A stretch of 64,000 nucleotides of DNA from Comamonadaceae bacterium (GTDB taxonomy: Bacteria; Pseudomonadota; Gammaproteobacteria; Burkholderiales; Burkholderiaceae_C), in contig JAIXOM010000054.1 in assembly GCA_027486755.1 (NCBI GenBank), positions 124,001-188,000 of the forward strand, in the 5' to 3' direction. Both the position numbers and the translations under genes were made by a program. Below, piece by piece: positions 1 to 8,312 of the stretch (positions within the stretch are counted from its first letter, which is position 1; the number at the start of each line of letters is the position of its first letter). The notes under the pieces are model-generated. The model made no database searches. It saw nothing but the letters and a program-made list of their open reading frames with translations, and was not told the DNA's origin.

Positions 1-656
1 CCCATGGGGCGCACATCCAACTCATGCGTCCAGCCGCTGCGCGGCTGGTGAAACAACTGCCAATACTGCTCGGCCAGATCGGCCGGCTCGATCAAGGCGG
101 CGCCAGCGCCCGGGGCAAAGCGCTGCTCGGTGCGCTCGCTGCGGATCAGGCCATCGATCACCACATGCGCGATGTGGATGCCCTCCTGGCTGTGCTCGCG
201 CACCAGCGCCTGCGTCAGCCCGCGCAGCGCAAATTTGGCCGAACTGAAGGCCGAAAACTGCGGCCCGGCGCGCAAGCTGCCCGAGGCACCGCTGAAAATC
301 AAACTCCCCCCACCGCCAGCTTGCAATCTGGGGATGGCCTGCTGACTCACGTTAAAGGCGGTCAGCACCATGGACTGCCATACCTCTTGCAGCGTTTGGG
401 CCGAGGTCTGCAGGAAGGGCTGGCGATGAAACTGCATCGCGTTGTGCACCACCCCGGCCAAGGGCGGCGCCTGGCTATCGATGTGCTCAAACAGACGCGC
501 TGTGGCCTGCGGGTCGCTTAAATCGGTGGCCCAGCGCGCATCGCCGCGCCGGGACACGCTGAGCACGGTGTAGCCGCCGGCTTCAAAGCGCGAGCGCAAA
601 GCCTCGCCCAGCCCGGCAGCATGGCCTGCAATCACAAGGGTGCCTGGTGTTTTCAT
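1..656 (-). CDS. SDR-family oxidoreductase, partial (C-terminus off left edge)
   Basis: This is a short-chain dehydrogenase/reductase fold, expected to use NAD(P)H. The ATG at 656 opens a frame that runs off the left edge, so about 218 residues are visible. A glycine-rich nucleotide loop (AGHAAGLG, residues 10-17) follows the first beta strand. The NNAG-like motif reads HNAM (71-74). The active-site stretch reads FSSAKFALRGL, so the YxxxK tyrosine is Phe137 while Lys141 is kept. It lies 67 bp downstream of the TetR gene, and an operator-like palindrome fills that gap. The fold is clear. Catalytic activity is doubtful because of the Tyr-to-Phe change, and the substrate is unknown. Confidence 0.8.
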   Translation of the reverse strand, partial: MKTPGTLVIAGHAAGLGEALRSRFEAGGYTVLSVSRRGDARWATDLSDPQATARLFEHIDSQAPPLAGVVHNAMQFHRQPFLQTSAQTLQEVWQSMVLTAFNVSQQAIPRLQAGGGGSLIFSGASGSLRAGPQFSAFSSAKFALRGLTQALVREHSQEGIHIAHVVIDGLIRSERTEQRFAPGAGAALIEPADLAEQYWQLFHQPRSGWTHELDVRPM

Positions 657-687
657 ACTCCGACTCTATGTACTGTTAGTTTTTGAC

Positions 688-705
688 AAACCTACTGATT
701 GGTAG
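688..705 (-). promoter_or_regulatory. TetR operator-like palindrome upstream of the SDR gene
   Basis: On the minus strand this reads CTACCAATCAGTAGGTTT. It matches 13 of 18 positions of the perfect palindrome at 2301-2318 and sits 31 bp upstream of the SDR start, where a promoter is expected. It is inferred to be a binding site for the neighbouring TetR protein. Confidence 0.5.
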
Positions 706-723
706 ATTCACCCATCAAAAAAA

Positions 724-1338
724 TCAAACGCTCAACTGCTCCAAAAACGCCTGCGCCACCTGGGCCGGCGCATCGGCCTCGGGCCGGCTGCGACCAACAA
801 TCATCGCCCCTTCCAGCGCACTGAGCAAGAGCATGGCCAAGGCCTGGGCGCTGGCGGCCCGCTCGGGCCTGGCCTGCACCAAAGTGGCCGTCAGCCAGTT
901 CAGATTGGCCTCAAAGAACTGCTTGAGCTGCTCTCGCACCGAGGCCGGCAGTGTTTCGGATTCGGCCCCCAACATGCCGCACAAGCACAGGTGCCGGTTG
1001 TTGTTGTAGGTCTCCTGAAACAGCTGCGCATAAGCCAGCAGGCGCTTGCGGGGCTCGACGATGCTGCGGTCCAGGTTCTCCAGGGCACTGATAAAGCGCT
1101 GCACATAACGCTGGGTCACCACCGTGGCCAGATCGGCCTTGGTGGCGAAGTGGTGGTGGACACTGGGTTTGCGTATGCCCACCGTCTGCGCTATGTCCTC
1201 GTAGGAAAAGCCGTTGAAGCCTTGGTGCTGAATCAAGGCCTCAGCCACGTCGACGATGCGTTCGGCGGCGGGGCTGAGCTGGGTGTAGTCGCGCATGGAG
1301 GATTTCGGAAGCACCACGCATTTTGCAGCAATTGTCAC
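724..1338 (-). CDS. TetR/AcrR family transcriptional repressor
   Basis: A 204-residue one-component repressor. Residues about 25-70 form the TetR DNA-binding domain, with the helix-turn-helix around YEDIAQTVGIRKPSVHHHF. The rest is a helical ligand-binding domain with a CLCGML stretch near the middle. The GTG start at 1338 is favoured over the internal ATG at 1296 because a perfect AGGAGG lies 6 nt upstream. The gene lies 47 bp after the DJ-1/PfpI gene and before the SDR gene on the same strand. Operator-like palindromes stand ahead of both neighbours, so it probably represses the whole set until an electrophile or similar ligand binds. The ligand is not deducible. Confidence 0.9.
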   Translation of the reverse strand: MTIAAKCVVLPKSSMRDYTQLSPAAERIVDVAEALIQHQGFNGFSYEDIAQTVGIRKPSVHHHFATKADLATVVTQRYVQRFISALENLDRSIVEPRKRLLAYAQLFQETYNNNRHLCLCGMLGAESETLPASVREQLKQFFEANLNWLTATLVQARPERAASAQALAMLLLSALEGAMIVGRSRPEADAPAQVAQAFLEQLSV

Positions 1339-1385
1339 TTCGCACCTCCTCGCACAACTTGTTTCGCTCAGCCCCGCACGCTCAC

Positions 1386-2090
1386 TCAGGCCTTCAGGCG
1401 CTCAACCAGCGCATTGGCCAGCGGAATAGCCGATGCAGGACTCTGGCCGGTCATCAAGGGGCCGTCGACCACCACATTGGCCTCCCAATTGGCCTTGGCC
1501 ACATACTTCGCGCCGCGGCCTTTGAGCTCATCTTCCAGCGAGAACAGCAGGTGGTGCAGCAGCTCAATCTCACTGTCTTCCGCGTTCTTGAAGCCGGTCA
1601 GGTTGACCCCTTTGACCAGGTATTCGCCATTGGCCTTCTTGACGTCGCGCAAGATGGCGGGGGCATGGCAGACCATGGCGATGGGACGATTGGCTTCGTG
1701 GAAATCGCGGATCAGCTTGATGGCATACGAGTTCGAGGCCAGGTCCCACAGCAGGCCGTAGCCACCGGGGAAGAACACCGCGTCAAAGGTCGAAACGTCA
1801 ATCCCGCTGAGCTTGCGGGTGTGCTTCAGAGCGTACTGCGCCACCGGGTCGGTCAAGAACTTGGCCGTGTTGTCGCAGGTAAAGGGCGACTTCATGCTCA
1901 ATAGATCGACCGGGGCTGCGCCGCCTTCGGGGGATGCAAGCACCACCTCAAAGCCCGCTTGGGTGAGGATGTAGTAGGGGGCGGCCAGTTCATGGAACCA
2001 GGTACCGGTCTGCTTGCCGCTCAGGCCCATCTCGTCCACCGAGGACATGACGAGGAGAACGCGTTTTTGCTTGTTGCCAGTGGGAGTCAT
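1386..2090 (-). CDS. DJ-1/PfpI (type 1 glutamine amidotransferase-like) protein, Hsp31-like
   Basis: A 234-residue protein of the DJ-1/PfpI superfamily. Members act as glyoxalases, deglycases or chaperones against reactive carbonyl stress. The nucleophile elbow is AMVCHAPAIL with Cys141 followed by His142. FFPGGYG (106-112) forms the oxyanion region, and Glu34 in WFHELAAPYY matches the conserved acidic residue of the family. The length fits the Hsp31/YhbO-like group. A good Shine-Dalgarno (AAAGGAAAT) precedes the ATG. It is the first gene of the minus-strand set with the TetR and SDR genes, and two operator-like palindromes lie upstream. A stress-detoxification role is inferred from family and context. 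Confidence 0.88.
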   Translation of the reverse strand: MTPTGNKQKRVLLVMSSVDEMGLSGKQTGTWFHELAAPYYILTQAGFEVVLASPEGGAAPVDLLSMKSPFTCDNTAKFLTDPVAQYALKHTRKLSGIDVSTFDAVFFPGGYGLLWDLASNSYAIKLIRDFHEANRPIAMVCHAPAILRDVKKANGEYLVKGVNLTGFKNAEDSEIELLHHLLFSLEDELKGRGAKYVAKANWEANVVVDGPLMTGQSPASAIPLANALVERLKA

Positions 2091-2178
2091 TTCAATTTCC
2101 TTTCAAAACGGATGCGTTGGGGGTCGCCCGGCCCGTGCATCCCCGGATCCGGTTTCGGGAGGTGAGTCCCAAGATTAT

Positions 2179-2196
2179 TTACCTTCTAGTAGGTAG
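2179..2196 (-). promoter_or_regulatory. TetR operator-like palindrome near the DJ-1/PfpI gene
   Basis: The minus strand reads CTACCTACTAGAAGGTAA. Both arms (CTACCTA and AGGTA) match the perfect palindrome at 2301-2318. It lies about 90 bp upstream of the DJ-1/PfpI start, just downstream of a TTGGAC element that could be a -35 box. Confidence 0.5.
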
Positions 2197-2300
2197 ATGG
2201 CTCTGTCCAAAAAAATGGGCCAGTCCCGCCCGCCTATTCAAAGGCACTTCGATCGGCTGCTTGTCAGACCCGTCATTTGCATGCTTTCAATCCTCACAAA

Positions 2301-2318
2301 CTACCTATCGATAGGTAG
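2301..2318. promoter_or_regulatory. Perfect 18-bp palindrome, TetR operator candidate
   Basis: CTACCTATCGATAGGTAG is identical to its own reverse complement. Two related copies lie at 2179-2196 and 688-705, all upstream of genes flanking the TetR gene. This is the strongest version of the motif and probably the primary operator. Confidence 0.6.
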
Positions 2319-2451
2319 GTATTGTGCCGAGCCATCAAAACCTGTCAAGTCCCTTCTTCATTCAAGGTTATTGGCCGTTTCAGCCTGGCGCTCTTCAGCT
2401 GCGAGGACCAGGCTTACACAGCCGGTCGGACTTTGAGCAGAGCAGCAGCAT

Positions 2452-2485
2452 AAAAAGGGGCCTGCCGCATGGCTGCGGCAGGCCC
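2452..2485 (-). terminator. Intrinsic terminator of the porin gene
   Basis: A perfect 12-bp stem (2458-2469 with 2474-2485) and 4-nt loop is followed on the minus strand by a run of five T. It lies 25 bp after the porin stop codon. Confidence 0.9.
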
Positions 2486-2510
2486 GACGTTCAAAGGAGA
2501 ACCCGTGCGA

Positions 2511-3284
2511 TCAGAAGCTGTACTTGATACCGACGACCAGGGCGTCTTTGCCGAGGTAACCCTTGCCGCCAAAGTCATAGTTGACCTTGTCGGCGTTGGT
2601 GCCCACGATCATGCCGGTCGCGCTCAGGCCATTGCCCAGATCCTTGGCCAGGGTCAGGGAGTAGTCCGTGTAGGAATAGCCAGGGGCGTTCTTGATCAAC
2701 TGACGACCGACGTGCGGGGTCAAGGTGAAGCCACCGCCCAAGTCAAAGTTGGCACTCAGGTCCAGGTAGGTGCTGCCTTTGCTATTGAGGGTACCGAAAG
2801 TATCGCCCAGCGAGTAGGAGTACTTGGCGGTCACAACGCTGTAGGTCATTGCGCCATAAATTTCGGTGGTGTTCGCATTGGCAAATCCGTCGACCTTGCC
2901 CAGCTTGTTGCCCACATACTCATAGCGCAGCACACCGACGTCGTAGCCTACAGCGCCAACTGAAGCCTTGTAACCACCGTAGATATCGAGCTCCATCGAG
3001 CCATCAGAAGCGTTCGAGTCCTTGATCCAGTTGATGGTAGACGCCCAGGCGCCGACATAAAAACCGCTCTTGTCGGTGTAATCAAGGCCGCCCTGCAGGG
3101 CAGGCTTGGAGCGCGACTGGGAAATGCCGCGGTAGCGGTAGTCGGTGACCACGCCGATGTTGTAGGCCAGGCTGGACTGCGCGGCAGCCGGCGCGGCAGG
3201 CGCGGGAGCGGTTTGGGCCATGACGCTGGTGGCAGCCAGCAGCGATGCACCAGCGAAAAGGGAAGAGGCGGAAAAGACTTTCAT
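2511..3284 (-). CDS. TorF-family putative porin (outer-membrane beta-barrel)
   Basis: A 257-residue exported protein. An N-terminal signal peptide (MKVFSASSLFAGASLLAATS, cleavage after AQ) is followed by an Ala/Pro-rich linker. Amphipathic beta strands come next, opening with YNIGVVTDYRYRGISQS, which is typical of the Gcw_chp/TorF family. It ends in KYSF with the C-terminal aromatic usual for outer-membrane barrels. The start at 3284 is chosen for its signal peptide and the GCAGGAG Shine-Dalgarno. An upstream in-frame extension to 3536 is not credible. Upstream lie a sigma-54-like promoter and an NtrC-like palindrome, which suggests nitrogen-linked expression. The solute is unknown. Confidence 0.85.
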   Translation of the reverse strand: MKVFSASSLFAGASLLAATSVMAQTAPAPAAPAAAQSSLAYNIGVVTDYRYRGISQSRSKPALQGGLDYTDKSGFYVGAWASTINWIKDSNASDGSMELDIYGGYKASVGAVGYDVGVLRYEYVGNKLGKVDGFANANTTEIYGAMTYSVVTAKYSYSLGDTFGTLNSKGSTYLDLSANFDLGGGFTLTPHVGRQLIKNAPGYSYTDYSLTLAKDLGNGLSATGMIVGTNADKVNYDFGGKGYLGKDALVVGIKYSF

Positions 3285-3327
3285 GGAAAACTCCTGCAAG
3301 GGTTCAAGACGGTGACCAAAACACTCA

Positions 3328-3343
3328 AGCAGATTGCATGCCT
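3328..3343 (-). promoter_or_regulatory. Possible sigma-54 promoter of the porin gene
   Basis: The minus strand reads AGGCATGCAATCTGCT. It has GG and GC separated by 10 nt and is close to the TGGCACG-N4-TTGCW consensus. A transcript from here would have a leader of roughly 33 nt. The match is by eye only. Confidence 0.4.
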
Positions 3344-3383
3344 GCCCCAAACAGCCCTTGCCAGCAGTAGACAGGCCCCTGGG

Positions 3384-3400
3384 TGCACACAAGTGGTGCA
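3384..3400. promoter_or_regulatory. NtrC-like binding palindrome
   Basis: TGCACACAAGTGGTGCA matches 11 of 12 fixed positions of the NtrC site TGCACC-N5-GGTGCA. It lies about 75 bp upstream of the start site predicted from the sigma-54-like element of the porin gene. It is also about 150 bp upstream of the divergent LysR gene. Confidence 0.4.
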
Positions 3401-3545
3401 AAACACTTTTTGGCGCACCAATATGAAGCGAGCGGACGCAAATGATTGGACTCTGACCCCGATTGAAGCAACGGTAAAGATTCGGCCTTAAGCTAGCGCC
3501 CCAGATTCGCTGCACGATCGATTTGCGCCGGGACACTCAGAGACC

Positions 3546-4481
3546 ATGGACTTCAAGCAACTGCAAACCTTTCTGGCCATTGCCGAATGCGGCAGCGCCA
3601 CCAAGGCGGCGCACATGCTGCACATCGTCCAGCCAGCCATCTCGCGCCAAATGCGCATCCTGGAAGAAGAGCTGGGCACCGTGCTGTTTCACCGCGAGCG
3701 CAGCGGCATGGAGCTGACCGACGCGGGCCGCATCTTGCTCGAACACGCCAGGCGGGTGATGCGCGAGCTCGACGAGGCGCGGGCGCAGTTACAGCCGCCT
3801 TCGGCCGTGGTGAGCGGCTTTGTACGCCTGGGCATGCCCGCCAGTACCTGTGATTTGCTGGCCGGCGAGTTGGTGGCCGCCGTCAAGCAGCGCCATCCGC
3901 AGATACGCATGGGCATGTACAGCGGCTTTGGCGGCTTTTTGCAAAAGGCGCTCCTCAATGGCGAGCTGGAGTTGGCGATCGTCAACGACCCCGAGCCCAG
4001 CCCGCTGCTGGAGACGCGGTATGTGCTCAATGAGCAGCTGTTCCTGATCGGCCCGGCCGACAGCGGCCTGCGCCCGGACCAAGCCCTGCCCCTGAGCATG
4101 CTCAGGGGCAAGCCCCTGGTGCTGCCCGCCGCACCGCACGCGATGCGCTCGACCATTGAGCGCGCCTGCGCACTCGCTAATGTTGGGCTCGAAGTGGTGG
4201 CCGAGGTCAATTCCATGCACATGCAGCGCTCGCTGGTGCGCCACGGCGTAGGCTGGACGGTGATGCCCAGCGCCAGCTTTTTCGAAGACCTGAGTCACGG
4301 CGATCTGGCAGGGGCACCACTGGCCAGTGACGTGCTGCAGCGCCACCTGGCCCTGTGCCTGCCGGTGACACGGCAGGCCTCTGCGGCCACCCGCTGCGTG
4401 GCGGCCATCCTGCTCGAGTTGACCCAGCGCGAGGTCGAAGAGGGGCGCTGGCCCAGCGCACGCTGGGTGGGCCAGGGCTGA
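3546..4481 (+). CDS. LysR-family transcriptional regulator
   Basis: A 311-residue LysR regulator. A winged HTH (residues 1-60, with ATKAAHMLHIVQPAISRQMR as recognition region) is joined by a linker helix to a co-inducer domain (about 90-300). Its N-terminal half resembles nitrogen- and aromatics-responsive LysR proteins. It is divergent from the porin gene and convergent with the Bug gene of the molybdenum hydroxylase cluster. LysR proteins usually control a divergent or adjacent operon, so either could be its target. The effector is unknown. Confidence 0.9.
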   Translation: MDFKQLQTFLAIAECGSATKAAHMLHIVQPAISRQMRILEEELGTVLFHRERSGMELTDAGRILLEHARRVMRELDEARAQLQPPSAVVSGFVRLGMPASTCDLLAGELVAAVKQRHPQIRMGMYSGFGGFLQKALLNGELELAIVNDPEPSPLLETRYVLNEQLFLIGPADSGLRPDQALPLSMLRGKPLVLPAAPHAMRSTIERACALANVGLEVVAEVNSMHMQRSLVRHGVGWTVMPSASFFEDLSHGDLAGAPLASDVLQRHLALCLPVTRQASAATRCVAAILLELTQREVEEGRWPSARWVGQG

Positions 4482-4508
4482 CAGCGTCGGCCCAGACGCC
4501 ATGCCGGC

Positions 4509-5468
4509 TTACTCGGCGGTGATGCCGGCCTGCTTGATCAGCTTGGTGGTTCTGTCCAGCTCCGTCTTGAGCATGGCGGAAAACTGTTGGGCCGATTCAC
4601 CCACTGGCTCGTAGCCGGTGGGCACCGTTTTTTCCTTGACCTCCGCAGAGCGCAGCAGGGTCTGCACTTCGGCATTGATCTTGTTGACCACCGCAGCTGG
4701 CGTGCCCTTGGGCGCCATCATGCCTATCCAAGTCTCAATGGAGCATTCGGGCCAGCCGTTCTCGCCCAAGGTGGGGATTTGGGGCGTTAGCGCCCAGCGG
4801 CCGTTGCTGGAGACGGCCAGGGCATTGAGCCGGTTGGCCTTGATGAAGGCGCCGGCCGAGGCCAAGGTTGTGGCCACCATCGGCACCTGCCCGCCCACCA
4901 CGTCGGCCACCGCTGGCGCGCCGCCTTTGTAGGGCACATGCTCGAGCTTGGCGCCGGTGGCCGCCTTCAAGCATTCGGCCACCAGATGGGCGCCACTGCC
5001 TACGCCGATGGAGCCGTAGGGCAAGGGCGTTTTCTTGGCCGACTCGATCATTTCCTTGACGCTTTTGAAGGGCGAGGTGGGGTGCACCACCATCACGCTG
5101 GGGCCGCGGGCGATCTGCACCACCGGTACCAGGTCATCGACGCTGTAACCCGGCTTGGCATAAAGCGAGACGTTGACGTTGTGGTTGTTGGAGGTGATGA
5201 GAAAGGTGTTGCCGTCAGGCGCGGCCTTGGCCACGAACTGGCTGGCGATATTGCCGCCAGCACCCGGCTTGTTTTCGACCCGCACCGGGCGGCCCAGGGC
5301 CTGCGAGAGCTTTTCGCCCACCATGCGGGCGAACTGGTCGGCAGCACCGCCGGGCGCGGTAATGACGATCAACTGAATCGCGCCGTCGGTCTGCGCCTGT
5401 GCGGTCGGCACGCTCAGAGCGCAGCCCGCGGCGATGAGGGTCAGAACATGTTTCAGGGGAGTTTTCAT
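4509..5468 (-). CDS. Bug/TctC-family periplasmic solute-binding protein
   Basis: A 319-residue extracytoplasmic binding protein of the tripartite tricarboxylate transporter (Bug) family. These usually bind carboxylates or small aromatics. A signal peptide (MKTPLKHVLTLIAAGCALS, cleavage at AQA-QT) precedes the mature domain, which opens with IQLIVITAPGGAADQFARMV and carries the VPYKGGAPAVADVVGGQVPM signature. The start at 5468 has an AAGAGGTCC Shine-Dalgarno. A longer frame upstream merely shadows the 2Fe-2S gene. It follows the molybdenum hydroxylase genes on the same strand and may deliver their substrate. No TctA/TctB membrane genes are in the window. Confidence 0.9.
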   Translation of the reverse strand: MKTPLKHVLTLIAAGCALSVPTAQAQTDGAIQLIVITAPGGAADQFARMVGEKLSQALGRPVRVENKPGAGGNIASQFVAKAAPDGNTFLITSNNHNVNVSLYAKPGYSVDDLVPVVQIARGPSVMVVHPTSPFKSVKEMIESAKKTPLPYGSIGVGSGAHLVAECLKAATGAKLEHVPYKGGAPAVADVVGGQVPMVATTLASAGAFIKANRLNALAVSSNGRWALTPQIPTLGENGWPECSIETWIGMMAPKGTPAAVVNKINAEVQTLLRSAEVKEKTVPTGYEPVGESAQQFSAMLKTELDRTTKLIKQAGITAE

Positions 5469-5542
5469 CGAAGGACCTCTTGGGTGGGCAGATGCAGAAA
5501 GGACATAGGCCAAGAAACAGACGGCCAGTGCTTGGCGGTGGC

Positions 5543-6028
5543 TCAGGCGCCGGGGGCGCCGCGCTTGCTGGCCACCAGCTTGACCGCCTTGAAGATTTCG
5601 GGATAGGTGGCGCAGCGGCACAGGTTGCCGCTCAGGTGATCGCGAATTTGCTCTTCGCTGGGCTTGGGGCAGCGCTCGAGCAGATCGGTGGCCATCATCA
5701 CGAAGCCCGAGGTGCAAAAGCCACATTGGAATGCGCCGCATTCCACAAAGGCTTGCTGCACATCGCTGAGTTGCTCGCCGCTGGCCAGGCCCTCGACAGT
5801 CTTGATCTGCGTGCCATCGGCCAACGCCGCGATATAGAGGCAGGACGAGACCATCTTGTCGTCGACCGAGACGGTGCAGCAGCCACACAGGCCCTGGCCG
5901 CAACTCTCGCGCGGGCCCTGCAAACCCAGGCCCTGCAAAACCTCAATCAGACTCTGGTGTGGTGCCACATGGGTGCGCACCGGTTGGCCGTTGAGGGTGA
6001 AACTAATGAGTGAGCCTTGGGCGTCCAT
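5543..6028 (-). CDS. (2Fe-2S) subunit of xanthine dehydrogenase-family molybdenum hydroxylase
   Basis: A 161-residue small subunit that carries electrons from the molybdenum site to FAD. The plant-type 2Fe-2S motif is CGQGLCGCC plus a later Cys (SSCLY). The second all-helical cluster motif is CGFC followed by CRC in LSGNLCRCATYPEI. The ATG at 6028 is 1 nt past the large-subunit stop and has GAAAGA upstream. A TTG 15 nt earlier is less likely. It is the third gene of the FAD, Mo, Fe-S operon. Confidence 0.92.
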   Translation of the reverse strand: MDAQGSLISFTLNGQPVRTHVAPHQSLIEVLQGLGLQGPRESCGQGLCGCCTVSVDDKMVSSCLYIAALADGTQIKTVEGLASGEQLSDVQQAFVECGAFQCGFCTSGFVMMATDLLERCPKPSEEQIRDHLSGNLCRCATYPEIFKAVKLVASKRGAPGA

Positions 6029-6029
6029 A

Positions 6030-8312
6030 TCAATCTTTCGCAAGGTCCAGGCCCTGGGCCTGACGCAGGGCGCGCAAGACCGCCTCGGCGGTCAGCGGCA
6101 GCTCGGTCAGGCGCACGCCGACGGCATCTTCAATCGCATTGGCAATGGCCGGCGCCACCGCAAAGCTGGCCGACTCGCCCACGCCTTTGGCGCCGAAAGG
6201 CCCGTTGCTCTGGGCCGACTCGACGGCTGCGTTTTCCATCACCGCGGGGATGTCGTGGGTGCCGGGTATTTTGTAGAAAGCCAGCGAGCCGTTGCGCAAC
6301 TGGCCGTCCGAATAAATCATTTCCTCGGTGAGCGTACCGCCCAAGGCCATGATGGCCGCGCCCGAGAGCTGGGTGGCCACGATGCCGGGGTTGATCACCT
6401 GACCGGCGTCAGCCACGCTGACCAGACGCGTCACCACAAACTGGCCGGTTTCGGTGTCGACCTCGACTTCCACGCCGGTGCCACCGATCATCCAGTTGGG
6501 GGTGATATTTTTCGAAGTGCCATCGCTCGGATCGACCGGCGCATAGGGCGAGGTATAGGTGCCGGTGCCCACCACATTGCCAGCGCTCATGCCGTACTTG
6601 CGCCGAAACAGATCGGGCAGCGCTGTATCGGCCGGCAGGCCCAGCTCCTGCGCCAGCGCCGCCAATTGCTGGCGCGCATGCTCGGCCGCCAGACGCACTG
6701 CATGGCCCATGTGGAAGGTTGAGCGCGAACCCAGGGTGCCCATGTCAAAGGGCGTGACCGCGGTGTCAGGGCTGACAACGCGCAACTTGTCGATCGCAAT
6801 ACCCAGCACCTGCGCCGCCACCTGCGACAGGGCAGTGTTGCTGCCCTGACCCATGTCCACGGTGTTGCAGTAGAGCGTGGCACTGCCGTCGGCCGACACA
6901 TTGATCATGGCGACCGAGGTGGTCGGCGAGATCGAGGCCTTAACGCCTATGGCCAGGCCGCGGCCGCGCCGCACCACCGCCTGGCCGCGCTGCACGGGCT
7001 GGTCCCAGTCCATGCGTTTGCGCAGCTCGGCCAGCACCTGATCGATGGCGGTATCGCGCATGACGGTGCCGGTGGCGTGCTCCATGCCCTCGCGCAAGAT
7101 GTTGCGCTCGCGCAAAGCCAGCGGGTCGATCTGCAGGGCCCGGGCGATCATGTCCATGTGGCTCTCGTAAGCCCACACCAGCTGCGGCACGCCAAAGCCG
7201 CGCATGGCCCCGGCAGGCGGCAGATGGGTGTACATAGCATATGAGTCGATGCTCACATGGTCGATGAAATAGGGGCCGGCTGCGGTAAAGCCCGACTTTT
7301 GAGCGATGCGCGGGCCGATGTCGGCATAGGCCCCGCCATTCCACCAGACCTCGCACTGGCGCGCCAGCAGGCGGCCGTCTTTCGTCACGCCCGACTTGAT
7401 GCGCAAAGTCGCGGCATGGTTGGTGATGTGAAAAAACTGCTCCTGCATGGTCAGCGCCACCCGCACCGGACGGCGCACCAGCAGGGCCAGCGCGGTGGCC
7501 AGGGCTTCGAGCTTGATATAGACCTTGGCGCCGAAGCCACCACCGAGCAGGGCGGTCTTGACCCTGACCCGGTTCTCGCTCCAGCCCAGCAGGCGGGCAA
7601 TCTCCAGGCGCACAAAGGAGGGCATCTGGGTGGCCGAATGAATCAGGACACCGTCACCCTCGGGCTCGGCCAGCGAGACCATGGGCTCGAGCGGGACATG
7701 CATCACCGGCTGCACCTTGAAGCGATGCTCAAACACATGGTCGGCCTGCGCAAAGCCTTGGTCCACATCGCCGCGGCGCAGCCGGAAATCGAGCGCAAGG
7801 TTGGTGCCCCGCCGACCTTTGAGGTGTTTGAGGTCGGGGAAGGTGCCGGCCGGGCGCAGCTCCTCGTGCACCAGCGCATCCGAGCTCATGGCTTGCACCT
7901 CGTCGAACACCGCAGGCAACTCTTCGTAGTGAACCTCGATCAGCGCCGCCGCCTCCTCGGCCACATGCGGATCCGAGGCCAGCACCGCCGCCACCGGCTC
8001 GCCGATATAGCGCACCTTGCCCAGCGCCAATATCGGCTGGTCATGAAAGGCGGGGCCGAAATACGGGTCGGGGATCAGGTCCAGCAGGTCCTGCGCGGTC
8101 ATGACCGCATGCACACCCGGCAAGGCCAGCGCTGCGCTGGTGTCGATGCGGACAATGCGCCCGTGGGCCACCGAGCTGCGGTGCAGCTTGGCATGCAGCA
8201 TCTGTGGCAAGCGCAGGTTGTAGATGTAGCTGGCAGCCCCATTGACCTTGGCGCGGCCTTCCAGACGCGGTAGGTCGCGTCCCACATAGTTGGTCGTCAC
8301 TGGCTCGCTCAT
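6030..8312 (-). CDS. Molybdopterin-binding large subunit, xanthine dehydrogenase family
   Basis: A 760-residue catalytic subunit that hydroxylates carbon centres of heterocycles, aldehydes or aromatic acyl compounds using Mo-pterin. Visible motifs are GGGFGAKVY and GAMRGFGVPQ for cofactor binding and GAKGVGESASF, whose Glu is the family's catalytic base. The AYRCSF loop of true aerobic CO dehydrogenase is absent, so CO oxidation is unlikely. The ATG overlaps the FAD-subunit stop by 1 nt. The substrate cannot be fixed from sequence. The nearby UbiD-type decarboxylase and Bug proteins suggest an aromatic or N-heteroaromatic carboxylate. Confidence 0.93.
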   Translation of the reverse strand: MSEPVTTNYVGRDLPRLEGRAKVNGAASYIYNLRLPQMLHAKLHRSSVAHGRIVRIDTSAALALPGVHAVMTAQDLLDLIPDPYFGPAFHDQPILALGKVRYIGEPVAAVLASDPHVAEEAAALIEVHYEELPAVFDEVQAMSSDALVHEELRPAGTFPDLKHLKGRRGTNLALDFRLRRGDVDQGFAQADHVFEHRFKVQPVMHVPLEPMVSLAEPEGDGVLIHSATQMPSFVRLEIARLLGWSENRVRVKTALLGGGFGAKVYIKLEALATALALLVRRPVRVALTMQEQFFHITNHAATLRIKSGVTKDGRLLARQCEVWWNGGAYADIGPRIAQKSGFTAAGPYFIDHVSIDSYAMYTHLPPAGAMRGFGVPQLVWAYESHMDMIARALQIDPLALRERNILREGMEHATGTVMRDTAIDQVLAELRKRMDWDQPVQRGQAVVRRGRGLAIGVKASISPTTSVAMINVSADGSATLYCNTVDMGQGSNTALSQVAAQVLGIAIDKLRVVSPDTAVTPFDMGTLGSRSTFHMGHAVRLAAEHARQQLAALAQELGLPADTALPDLFRRKYGMSAGNVVGTGTYTSPYAPVDPSDGTSKNITPNWMIGGTGVEVEVDTETGQFVVTRLVSVADAGQVINPGIVATQLSGAAIMALGGTLTEEMIYSDGQLRNGSLAFYKIPGTHDIPAVMENAAVESAQSNGPFGAKGVGESASFAVAPAIANAIEDAVGVRLTELPLTAEAVLRALRQAQGLDLAKD

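Larger units (their letters stand above)
2091..2451. other. Intergenic region with operators only
   Basis: About 360 bp between the DJ-1/PfpI start and the porin terminator hold no convincing gene. What can be seen are the two TetR operator-like palindromes and sequence that probably carries the DJ-1/PfpI promoter. Short open frames here lack ribosome binding sites and recognisable products. Confidence 0.6.

Noticed and set aside
5469..5903. N-terminal extension of the first Bug protein
   Set aside because: It overlaps the 2Fe-2S subunit gene, lacks similarity to anything, and a signal peptide with a good Shine-Dalgarno starts at 5468.
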